Assembly (NCBI GenBank): GCA_029256345.1
Contig: JAQSYC010000050.1
Location: 1-12,285, forward strand
DNA length: 12,285 bases
Origin: Clostridia bacterium
GTDB taxonomy: Bacteria > Bacillota > Clostridia > Lachnospirales > Cellulosilyticaceae
Reading direction: 5' to 3'
This document shows, piece after piece, positions 6,320 through 12,285 of the stretch. Position 1 is the stretch's first letter; each line of letters starts with the position of its first letter. Under the pieces are notes generated by a model. The model saw only the letters and a list, made by a program, of their open reading frames with translations. It ran no database searches and was not told where the DNA came from. Position numbers and translations under genes: made by a program.

Positions 6320-7414
6320 CTAATATAATGATTTATCTAGTAAATTCCCCTCTATTTTAGTATCATTATTTCTAATCTTAAATACCTCAACTTCTTGGCT
6401 GGCCTTTAACTTGTAATCCCTAAAATAGATGTATTCACCCCAAATATTGATAGGCTCTGAAGGATTCATATGAAACGTATGTATTAAAGTTTTATGAGAG
6501 CCATCCGCCTTTATTCTATAAAGTGCCTCACTACCTCCTGTCTCGCCTATGTAATAAATATACTGTCCTAAAACAATAGCTTGTCCCACACTCTCCTTGA
6601 TTACCACAGATATCTTAGAGTCTAATCTACTCATTTTATATAGAAATACTTTACCTCCAGTCTCTTGACTATATTTCTTATAATAAATAGACTGTTCTGA
6701 AATCCCAACAATCCACATGCCGTCTTGACTAATCTTTTTAGGATTACTGCCGTCTTGATTGATGCTATAAGTATTGTTTTGATGATCATTATAAAAAATA
6801 TGGTCCTTATCAAAATACATGCCTGTTATGCCGTTAATATTGTCAATGATTTTCTTTTTGTTTTGCCCCTCTGTATCCATACGAAAGACTTGGCCCCCTA
6901 AGTTCATGTAAAAGATTATATTATCCCTTACATAACATCTCATAATATTCTTTTCATATACAGCTGTGTCACCTTCATCTAAGAGGGTTTTTGAAGTGCC
7001 ATCCACTTTGATTTTAATAAATTCATAAACATCTTCATAAGTCCCATTAATATCAAAACTATCCATCTCAAGTTTGTAATACTTATCAATAGGTTTATTT
7101 CTTATGTAATATACCCAATCTCCCACAACGTTTATGTTATCTGCTCTATCTGTACTCAGTTGACTGGCACTGCTTCCATCCCTCTTGACTTTGAATAGTC
7201 CTTTTTGATCTCCATAGTACACCCACTCTCCTTGCAGTGCTAAACGGCTGCGGCCAGCGTTTATATTCTCTGGATAATTGCCATAAATGTTAGGGCAATT
7301 TTGATTTTCATTTGTCTTTATAATATTCTCCTTAGCCTGTACCGCTATTGGGGTAAAATAAGTAACTATCGTCACAATAACCATTGCTATCTTAGCCATT
7401 TTCTTGAGCCTCAT
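6320..7414 (-). CDS. secreted beta-propeller protein, DUF5050-like
   Basis: The 364-residue protein starts with a signal peptide: basic MRLKKMAK, a hydrophobic core to about 22, and a likely cut after VQA (residue 27). There is no lipobox cysteine. The rest is a series of related units of the form W/I-x-YY ... L-Y/F-K-I-x-x-DG-x-x-x-K-x-L. I count seven, for example EWVYYGDQKGLFKVKRDG, DWVYYIRNK with IKVDG, HIFYNDHQ with INQDG, and YIYYIGETGG with IKADG. This is the DUF5050 / LRP1-like propeller pattern, so a seven-bladed extracellular propeller is likely. Ligand and role are unknown; such domains usually bind proteins or wall polymers. The start has AAGGAGG at 7424-7430 with an ideal spacer. 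The gene follows cobO on the same strand after 87 nt that contain a strong hairpin. Domain call is by motif only. Confidence 0.8.
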   Translation of the reverse strand: MRLKKMAKIAMVIVTIVTYFTPIAVQAKENIIKTNENQNCPNIYGNYPENINAGRSRLALQGEWVYYGDQKGLFKVKRDGSSASQLSTDRADNINVVGDWVYYIRNKPIDKYYKLEMDSFDINGTYEDVYEFIKIKVDGTSKTLLDEGDTAVYEKNIMRCYVRDNIIFYMNLGGQVFRMDTEGQNKKKIIDNINGITGMYFDKDHIFYNDHQNNTYSINQDGSNPKKISQDGMWIVGISEQSIYYKKYSQETGGKVFLYKMSRLDSKISVVIKESVGQAIVLGQYIYYIGETGGSEALYRIKADGSHKTLIHTFHMNPSEPINIWGEYIYFRDYKLKASQEVEVFKIRNNDTKIEGNLLDKSLY

Positions 7415-7447
7415 TTAAAACATCCTCCTTTATCTTTTGTACGAAAT

Positions 7448-7496
7448 ATAGGGTATGCATCACAACTTGTTTCATAAGTTGTGATGCATACCCTAT
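7448..7496. repeat. 21-bp perfect inverted repeat (intercistronic hairpin or terminator after cobO)
   Basis: The arm at 7448-7468 (starting ATAGGGTATGCAT) is the exact reverse complement of 7476-7496, with a 7-nt loop GTTTCAT. It begins 5 nt after the cobO stop and ends about 33 nt before the start of the next co-directional gene. On the minus strand the stem is followed by ATTTCGTAC, a weak T tract, so it is not a textbook intrinsic terminator. No promoter for the propeller gene is apparent between the hairpin and its ribosome binding site. Confidence 0.85.
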
Positions 7497-7501
7497 TAGC
7501 T

Positions 7502-8032
7502 TTAATATTCAATACCTTTTCTTGCCTCAATGCCTTTACCCATAGGATGCTTTACAGCTTCTATCAGACTAATATAATCTGCCCGCTCTGCAATACATCC
7601 AGGAAGCAGCCTCCCCGTTAGCACAAGTTCCATATCCTCTGGCTTATTATCTATTAGATTACAGAGCTCTATTTCTGTCAGCAAGTTTTGCTGCAGAGCG
7701 TTGAGTATTTCATCCAATATGAGCATATCGCACTCTCTTGTGTCCATCACTTTATTAGCGAAATTCAGGGCATTTTGCGTCTCACTCTTTAATTCTTCTT
7801 TTTCTTCTTCATTTAACATCCATGTAAAGTCATGATCTTTTTCAAAATGAAATACTTTAAAATAAGGCTCTAAATTTTTGAGAATACTGCATTCACCTGT
7901 ATGAGGTGTTTTTAAGAATTGTATCATAATCACCTTATACTGACCGCCTATAGCCCTTATCCCCTGGCCTATTGCAGCAGTTGTTTTCCCCTTGCCTGCT
8001 CCGCAGTAAACTTGTACAAACCCCTTTTCCAT
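7502..8032 (-). CDS. cobO: cob(I)alamin (corrinoid) adenosyltransferase, CobA/CobO type
   Basis: The enzyme transfers the 5'-deoxyadenosyl group of ATP to the cobalt of reduced corrinoids, making adenosylcobalamin. The 176-residue protein has the family's unusual P-loop GAGKGKTT (11-18) near its N terminus, a Walker B-like MLILDE (103-108) followed by the conserved ILNAL, the LVLTGR strand (136-141), and the C-terminal KHPMGKGIEARKGIEY, a hallmark of this family. Length is a little short but complete. The start has AAGGAG at 8041-8046, 8-nt spacer. It lies 27 nt downstream of the YgjP-like gene and is probably cotranscribed with it. No other cobalamin genes are in view, so it may act in corrinoid salvage. 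A B12-dependent ribonucleotide reductase gene begins 2.4 kb away on the other strand. Confidence 0.93.
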   Translation of the reverse strand: MEKGFVQVYCGAGKGKTTAAIGQGIRAIGGQYKVIMIQFLKTPHTGECSILKNLEPYFKVFHFEKDHDFTWMLNEEEKEELKSETQNALNFANKVMDTRECDMLILDEILNALQQNLLTEIELCNLIDNKPEDMELVLTGRLLPGCIAERADYISLIEAVKHPMGKGIEARKGIEY

Positions 8033-8059
8033 CCCTTCTCCTCCTTAGTATGTGCTTTT

Positions 8060-8749
8060 TCATAGGATGAAGTCTTGTCCAAAATGTTTGAAATACTGTG
8101 CTCTTTGTTTGTAATCCGGCATAAGCTTCTCTATATCTTCCCAAAAGACTTTGCCATGATTGAAATGTCTTAGATGCATCACTTCATGAAGAACAATATA
8201 CTCTATCATTTTCTCCTCAGCACACAGCAGTCTCACATTATAGGATAAATTTCCCTTTGCTGAACAGCTTCCCCATCTTGTTTTTTGTTTTCTAATAGAA
8301 ATTTTGCTATACTTAAGCCCCAGCAAAGACGTATACTTTTCTGTAAGTCTTGTAAATAGAGTCTTTGCCTGCTCCTTAAAAAAGGTTTGTATAAGTATCT
8401 CAGCCTCCTCTAAGTTTCCTTGATCACTAAGTGCAATCATTAGTTTATGATCAGTCAGCTTAATTTGTGCTCTTCCAGAACCAGCTGATACCCACTCAAT
8501 CTCTCTATCCTGACCTAGATACAAAATACTGTTGGTGACACGCCAGTCACTTTTCTGCTTAGCTGATTCTTTTTTAGCTATCATTTTTTCGATTTGCTGT
8601 TTATGGCTAGCGAGTATTTCATCAATATGCTTTTTAGATAGATGCTGCGGTACTTTGACCACGACACTTAAATCCTCTTCTACATAGATAGAAACTGTTT
8701 TTCTCTTTTGTTTTAGGATATGATACATTGCCTTATTTACCTGCTTCAT
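8060..8749 (-). CDS. YgjP-like (DUF45) zinc metallopeptidase-fold protein
   Basis: The 229-residue protein has both conserved blocks of the DUF45/YgjP group: KTRWGSCSAKGNLSYN (156-171), and the zinc-binding HEVMH (188-192) followed by LRHFNHGKVFW, with H198 as the likely third ligand. YgjP-like proteins share the SprT/WSS1-type metalloprotease fold; their substrates are poorly defined, so only a cytoplasmic zinc hydrolase role can be stated. The first ATG (8749) has a stop codon directly upstream and no clear Shine-Dalgarno sequence; a second ATG six codons in (8731) is possible. It has its own promoter 34-62 bp upstream and is followed by cobO after 27 nt. The operon partnership with cobO does not suggest an obvious functional link. 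Confidence 0.88.
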   Translation of the reverse strand: MKQVNKAMYHILKQKRKTVSIYVEEDLSVVVKVPQHLSKKHIDEILASHKQQIEKMIAKKESAKQKSDWRVTNSILYLGQDREIEWVSAGSGRAQIKLTDHKLMIALSDQGNLEEAEILIQTFFKEQAKTLFTRLTEKYTSLLGLKYSKISIRKQKTRWGSCSAKGNLSYNVRLLCAEEKMIEYIVLHEVMHLRHFNHGKVFWEDIEKLMPDYKQRAQYFKHFGQDFIL

Positions 8750-8782
8750 TTATTTTACTGGGTATATATTTTAATTTCTATT

Positions 8783-8811
8783 ATTATACCACACTATAAA
8801 TTAAATGGCAT
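8783..8811 (-). promoter_or_regulatory. promoter of the YgjP-like gene and cobO
   Basis: On the minus strand ATGCCA (8811-8806) is followed after 17 nt by a perfect extended -10, TGGTATAAT (8791-8783). Four of six -35 bases match TTGACA. It lies in the 63-bp gap after the ssDNA-binding protein gene and would give a leader of about 27 nt. The -35 overlaps the half-site TATGCCAT, also seen in the inverted repeat at 1675-1712. Confidence 0.6.
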
Positions 8812-8812
8812 A

Positions 8813-9457
8813 CTACTCTGTTCTATTATTATTTTCAGTGATTTCCATTTTACCTATGGAGATTTCATAAGCAATTTTTGTAGAGGTTTCTCCTGTTTCT
8901 AGTCTTTTTTGATAAACTCTGCTCTGTATTCTTCCCCATACCTGTATATGATCTCCTATGGATAAGCTTTCGGCAAATCTTGCATTTCTTCCCCAAGTGA
9001 TGCAAGGAATGTAGTCAGACTTGTGATACGATCTATTGACAGCTAATAAAATATCTGTTATTTCCCTTCCAAAAGGCGTCGTCCTGTAAACAGGATCTTT
9101 ACACACATAACCGTTAAGGTAGATATAGTTTTTATTTTTTAATAATTCCTGCTCAGAAACTTCTTTAGCTTCTAGGATAAATACCGTTAAAATAAGCCTG
9201 TTTTTACCTTCTTCATATTGATTATAAGACCTGAACTGACCCAATACTTCTAATATCTTACCTTCTATATTTCCTATTGTTGGCAATAATCGCTCCGAAA
9301 TAGTAACTGGTAAAATATCATAGGAATCACTTAATCTCGGTACCTCCAAATCAAAAGTGTAAAATCCTTCCCCGTACACTTTATGACTAAATCGACTATC
9401 ACTTACTACCTTCCCGATCAGCAGTACCTCATTATTTTCTAATATATGTTCTACCAT
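8813..9457 (-). CDS. single-stranded DNA-binding protein with two OB folds
   Basis: The C-terminal half of this 214-residue protein (about 110-205) is a recognisable SSB OB fold: YIYLNGYVCKDPVYRTTPFG, then IPCITWGRNARFAESLSIGD, then IQVWGRIQSRVYQK, matching the bacterial SSB strand pattern. The first half (about 9-100) looks like a second, diverged OB fold (VLLIGKVVSDSRFSHK, FYTFDLEVPR, GKILEVLGQFRSYN). The acidic C-terminal tail ending in DLPF-type residues, which recruits partner proteins in housekeeping SSB, is absent; the end is ENNNRTE. So this is likely an accessory SSB rather than the main one. The start at 9457 has AAGGAG at 9468-9473. It is the first gene before the YgjP-like/cobO pair. 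Confidence 0.82.
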   Translation of the reverse strand: MVEHILENNEVLLIGKVVSDSRFSHKVYGEGFYTFDLEVPRLSDSYDILPVTISERLLPTIGNIEGKILEVLGQFRSYNQYEEGKNRLILTVFILEAKEVSEQELLKNKNYIYLNGYVCKDPVYRTTPFGREITDILLAVNRSYHKSDYIPCITWGRNARFAESLSIGDHIQVWGRIQSRVYQKRLETGETSTKIAYEISIGKMEITENNNRTE

Positions 9458-9510
9458 TCCCTACCCTCTCCTTATCCTCTTTTTGTTCTTTAACAGTTTC
9501 ATCTGTCAAT

Positions 9511-9560
9511 ATAATATCTATTCTTTCATGTACAACTTTATACCATATTATAGATATTAT
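9511..9560. repeat. 11-bp perfect inverted repeat across the end of the Mur-like gene
   Basis: ATAATATCTAT (9511-9521) is the exact reverse complement of ATAGATATTAT (9550-9560), with 28 nt between that include the stop codon (9540-9538). The interior can form a smaller ATG-TA/TACCAT stem. It could be a weak terminator of the Mur-like gene or an operator for the ssDNA-binding protein gene, whose start is 54 bp further on. No T tract follows it. Confidence 0.5.
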
Positions 9561-10197
9561 TTTCCAAAACAAATGTACTTGTATCAAACCCATAAAGGAC
9601 ACAAATGGCAGCTCCTGCTAATAATTCTTCTGTACATTTGGTCTTTCCCCACACTGGAAATTCTACTGGCGTCGTAAAGGTTCCTTTGTTGGTAGGTATA
9701 CAGGTCTGTATGCAGCACTGCAGCTTTGTAATACCTTCTGGACTTTGCTGCGCACTGGATAAAGAGATGTCTGCATCATTGTGCCAGCCGTAGGTAACAC
9801 ATCCCTTTCCTTTAACATGATAAGTATCTGGAATAAGATAGCATTTACATTTAAAAGATTTTAAAATTTTGTTTTCAAAGTAATACTTATGGTTTAAATC
9901 AGGTTTGTTTGGGAGAAAATAATCAAATAATACGATGATGTCAAAGCAGACATGCTTATATAAATCTTTTTCTATACCATTTCGTTTAAACTCTACAAGT
10001 AACAAATCGATCCCATTTTCTTTATCTAAGCATTCAACATAACTTTTTATAGATAATAATTTGTTGTTTTTGTACAAAATAGGTTGCTCAGGCGCTATAT
10101 GGTCAATTTTTATCCTATGCTTTTTACTGATAGCATATATATAATCCAATGTGTCTTTTCCCATATCTAATGTATTATCTATACCTATTGTAATCAT
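9538..10197 (-). CDS. small Cys-rich protein resembling a degenerate Mur ligase (MurE-like core)
   Basis: I read this 219-residue protein as a shrunken Mur-ligase central domain. It opens ITIGIDNTLDMGKDTLDYIYAI where Mur ligases have ITIGITGTNGKTTT; the P-loop is broken up and enlarged. FDIIVLFDYFLPNKPDLNHK stands where the DHLD-H metal region should be, YYFENKILKSF matches Y-F-x-A-K-x-x-L-F around the carbamylated lysine (K110), and VTYGWHNDADISL matches the VITYG-x-x-x-ADI strand. The end (ELLAGAAICVLYGFD) matches the N-A-x-A-A-x-A-x-x-x-G helix. The C-terminal Mur domain and the N-terminal UDP-binding domain are missing. It has about 11 cysteines. Catalysis is unlikely. The start ATG follows a stop codon directly and has only a weak site (GCAG). 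It lies divergent to nrdJ, 245 bp away. The gene is secure; the family reading is an inference from motifs. Confidence 0.6.
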   Translation of the reverse strand: MITIGIDNTLDMGKDTLDYIYAISKKHRIKIDHIAPEQPILYKNNKLLSIKSYVECLDKENGIDLLLVEFKRNGIEKDLYKHVCFDIIVLFDYFLPNKPDLNHKYYFENKILKSFKCKCYLIPDTYHVKGKGCVTYGWHNDADISLSSAQQSPEGITKLQCCIQTCIPTNKGTFTTPVEFPVWGKTKCTEELLAGAAICVLYGFDTSTFVLENNIYNMV

Positions 10198-10259
10198 CTG
10201 CTACAAATGATATTTTTATGTTTTATTCGATTAGAAATTTGTGTTTCACTTGAATTTTT

Positions 10260-10307
10260 TTCAAATAATAGGATTTGAATATGACAAAACCCGAGATCAC
10301 AAGTGAT
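10260..10307. repeat. two small palindromes in the intergenic region before nrdJ
   Basis: TTCAAAT (10260-10266) pairs with ATTTGAA (10273-10279) around AATAGG. Next to it ATCACAAGTGAT (10296-10307) is a 12-bp near-perfect palindrome. Neither is followed by a T tract, so they are more likely protein-binding sites than terminators. They lie between the divergent Mur-like and nrdJ genes. Confidence 0.35.
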
Positions 10308-10333
10308 ACATCTAGACATTCTTCTTTATCATT

Positions 10334-10381
10334 ATACTATATATTGTATTTATGGCTTGCAAACCGCGCTATTCTATGTTA
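10334..10381 (+). promoter_or_regulatory. NrdR box (plus a weaker second copy) upstream of nrdJ
   Basis: ATACTATATATTGTAT (10334-10349) is a 16-bp near-palindrome that fits the NrdR consensus acaCwATATaTwGtgt. NrdR is the zinc-finger/ATP-cone repressor of ribonucleotide reductase genes. NrdR usually binds two boxes about three helical turns apart. At 10366-10381, 32 bp centre to centre, GCGCTATTCTATGTTA keeps the CTAT and TGT half-site cores but is clearly degenerate. The first box overlaps a possible -10, TATACT (10333-10338). No convincing -35 is visible. Confidence 0.6.
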
Positions 10382-10442
10382 AATTAAATTAACTGTTATT
10401 CCCATTCACTTATTACTGTATATGTCAGGAGGACATGATTTC

Positions 10443-12285
10443 ATGATGGTCAATTTAAAAGATATTATAACACCTTATTATACCGCCGTTCTTAAGGGGA
10501 GCACCCAAACTGTGTATGATTTATTTACTTGGCATGCTGTTGATGTTAAATTGATGGATTATAAAACAGGCCAGACTATCGTACATATGGAGAATCTAGA
10601 GTTTCCTACCCACTTTTCCCAGTCTGCTTGCGATATTATCGCCAGCAAGTATTTTAGAAGGAGCGGCGTGCCTACGCCAGCTGGCTCTGAAACCTCTTTT
10701 AAACAGGTGGTTCACCGTATGGTCAATTTTTGGACTCTTTCAGCACACGATGAAGGTTTGATTGATGAAGACTCCAAATCAATTGTTTATAATGAACTGG
10801 CCTATATGATGCTGGCACAAATGTGGGCACCCAACAGCCCCCAATGGTTTAACACTGGCTTAAAATCCAGTTACGATATTTCAGGCCCTAGTCAAGGACA
10901 CTACTATTATGATCCAAAGCTCGAAGCCGTGTCCTTATCGCAAGATGCCTACACACGGACTCAAGGATCTGCTTGCTTTATCGTAAGTGTCAGGGATTCG
11001 CTTTTAGGCGATAAGTCGATTACTGATCAACTGGCTACCGAGACAAGACTTTTTAAATACGGCTCAGGTGTAGGCTCTAACTGGTCTTCTATCCGCGGCA
11101 AAGGTGAGACTTTGTCCGGTGGTGGTAAATCCTCCGGTCTTATGAGCTTTCTTAAGGTATTTGACCGCAATGCGGGTGCCATCAAGTCCGGCGGCACAAC
11201 AAGACGTGCTGCCAAAATGAATATTTTAGATATTGATCACCCCGAAATAGAAGATTTTATTAATTGGAAAGCCCATGAGGAAGACAAAGTAGCTGCTTTA
11301 GGTAAAATGGGATATGATACCCATTTTGATGGAGAAGCTTACGAAACGGTCTCTGGACAAAATGCTAATAACTCTGTGAGAGTAACTGATGCCTTTATGT
11401 CACAAGTTGGTGATGATACGGCTGTTATTCCTCTTACGAACAGATTAGATGGTCGTCTGTCAAAAGAAGTCTTAGCCAAAGAATTGTACGATAAAATCGC
11501 CTATGCCGCTTGGCGCTCTGGAGATCCGGGCATGCAGTTTGATGATACGATTAATGCCTGGCATACGGCCCCTGCTGGAGAAGATGGCAACGCCTTTGCC
11601 CCTCACAACCGTATCAATGCCAGTAACCCCTGCTCGGAATATATGTTTCTTGATGACACAGCTTGCAACCTAGCAAGTATCAACCTATTAAATTTTTATG
11701 ACGCAGACAGTCGAAAACTAGATATTGAAGGGTATATGCACTGTATTAAAATGGTACAGATTGTTCTGGAAGCTACCATTCACCAAGGTCAGTTCCCAAC
11801 CCCTGACATTGCTAGAAGATCTTATCACTTCAGAACAACAGGCCTTGGACTGACTAACCTTGGTGCTTTATTTATGCTCATGGGACTCCCTTATGACAGT
11901 GAAGAATCCCGTCATCTGGGATCTGCTGTCATGAGTTTGTTAACGGGTTATTCTTATTATATTTCTTCTTTGTTTGCCAAAGAAATAGGTGCCTTTACTT
12001 ACTTTGAAAGTAACAAACCCTATATGATGAAGGTCATACGTAACCATGCTAAATGCAGCAGGTACAGTGACAGTGATATACAGCCTGAAGGGCTTAATTA
12101 TTCTCCCGTTTTATTAGATCATAGTGTGCTTATAAATCTTGGATTTTCTGATTTAAGCACAGCTCTTAAAAACACCTGGGAACAGGCTATCACTTCTGGT
12201 GAAGCTTATGGTTTTAGAAATGCACAGGTTTCTGTTCTTGCACCTACTGGTACCATTGCCTTTGCAATGGATTGTGCAACAACTT
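10443..12285 (+). CDS. nrdJ: adenosylcobalamin-dependent (class II) ribonucleotide reductase NrdJ (partial, 3' end outside window)
   Basis: NrdJ reduces ribonucleotides to deoxyribonucleotides for DNA synthesis, using adenosylcobalamin to make the active thiyl radical. The open frame runs 614 codons to the window edge. Visible landmarks are the first redox cysteine C178 in GSACFIVSV, the active-site trio N395-C397-E399 in ASNPCSEYMF, the DDTACNLASINLLNFYD block, GLGLTNLGALFM, and LAPTGTIAFAMD at the end. The N terminus goes straight into the helical entry domain (KYFRRSG, HRMVNFW) with no ATP cone. The second redox cysteine pair and any zinc-binding tail are beyond the edge. ATG occurs twice (10443, 10446); AGGAGG at 10427-10432 favours 10443. 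The context, divergent Mur-like gene and cobO nearby, supports B12 dependence. A class I or III enzyme is ruled out by the motif set and the lack of a beta subunit or glycyl-radical features. Confidence 0.93.
   Translation, partial: MMVNLKDIITPYYTAVLKGSTQTVYDLFTWHAVDVKLMDYKTGQTIVHMENLEFPTHFSQSACDIIASKYFRRSGVPTPAGSETSFKQVVHRMVNFWTLSAHDEGLIDEDSKSIVYNELAYMMLAQMWAPNSPQWFNTGLKSSYDISGPSQGHYYYDPKLEAVSLSQDAYTRTQGSACFIVSVRDSLLGDKSITDQLATETRLFKYGSGVGSNWSSIRGKGETLSGGGKSSGLMSFLKVFDRNAGAIKSGGTTRRAAKMNILDIDHPEIEDFINWKAHEEDKVAALGKMGYDTHFDGEAYETVSGQNANNSVRVTDAFMSQVGDDTAVIPLTNRLDGRLSKEVLAKELYDKIAYAAWRSGDPGMQFDDTINAWHTAPAGEDGNAFAPHNRINASNPCSEYMFLDDTACNLASINLLNFYDADSRKLDIEGYMHCIKMVQIVLEATIHQGQFPTPDIARRSYHFRTTGLGLTNLGALFMLMGLPYDSEESRHLGSAVMSLLTGYSYYISSLFAKEIGAFTYFESNKPYMMKVIRNHAKCSRYSDSDIQPEGLNYSPVLLDHSVLINLGFSDLSTALKNTWEQAITSGEAYGFRNAQVSVLAPTGTIAFAMDCATT

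Noticed and set aside
9483..9793. Two short plus-strand open frames over the Mur-like gene end
   Set aside because: They are antisense to a better-supported gene, and neither has a ribosome binding site or recognisable motif.
10198..10442. Search for a cobalamin riboswitch ahead of nrdJ
   Set aside because: No B12-box (GCCACTG-like) or other aptamer sequence is visible in 245 bp; the NrdR-type site explains the region better.
11027..11215. Minus-strand open frame inside nrdJ
   Set aside because: It is antisense to conserved reductase sequence around the substrate-binding region and has no start signals.

Overview
The window looks like chromosomal DNA of a low-GC, endospore-forming member of the Clostridia. 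The signs are AT-rich spacers, strong AGGAGG-type ribosome binding sites, an alpha/beta-type small acid-soluble spore protein, a BclA-like collagen-repeat spore surface protein, a lysine riboswitch and a B12-dependent ribonucleotide reductase. A Lachnospirales/Cellulosilyticum-like host is my guess and was not tested. I see no phage, insertion sequence, CRISPR array, tRNA or rRNA.

Layout. Positions 1-1484 (minus strand) hold two spore-surface genes: a collagen-like glycoprotein gene interrupted by a single-base frameshift, and the start of a paralogue that has only the C-terminal globular domain. Positions 1754-3025 (plus) encode a CNNM/CorC-type membrane protein, followed by terminators shared with a convergent minus-strand SASP gene (to 3397) that has a good sigma-G-type promoter. 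Positions 3605-5692 form a self-contained lysine/diaminopimelate unit: promoter, lysine riboswitch with terminator, dapA, dapB, terminators. Positions 5695-9457 (minus) are a run of genes read leftward: a two-OB-fold ssDNA-binding protein, a YgjP-like zinc metalloprotein, a corrinoid adenosyltransferase (cobO), a secreted beta-propeller protein, and an unrecognised helical protein. A 21-bp perfect hairpin lies between cobO and the propeller gene. Positions 9538-10197 (minus) encode a small Cys-rich protein that reads as a degenerate Mur ligase. Positions 10443-12285 (plus) are the first 614 codons of a class II ribonucleotide reductase (nrdJ), preceded by an NrdR-box-like palindrome.

How the parts fit. 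DapA and DapB make tetrahydrodipicolinate for lysine and cell wall; in spore formers the DapA product also feeds dipicolinic acid. CobO makes the adenosylcobalamin that NrdJ needs as radical generator. The collagen-like proteins and the SASP are late sporulation products, and the candidate sigma-K and sigma-G promoters agree with that. The less ordinary items are the Mur-ligase-like pseudoenzyme candidate, the frameshifted collagen gene with its Cys/acidic head, and the long hairpin after cobO. I do not see a clearly new multi-gene system.
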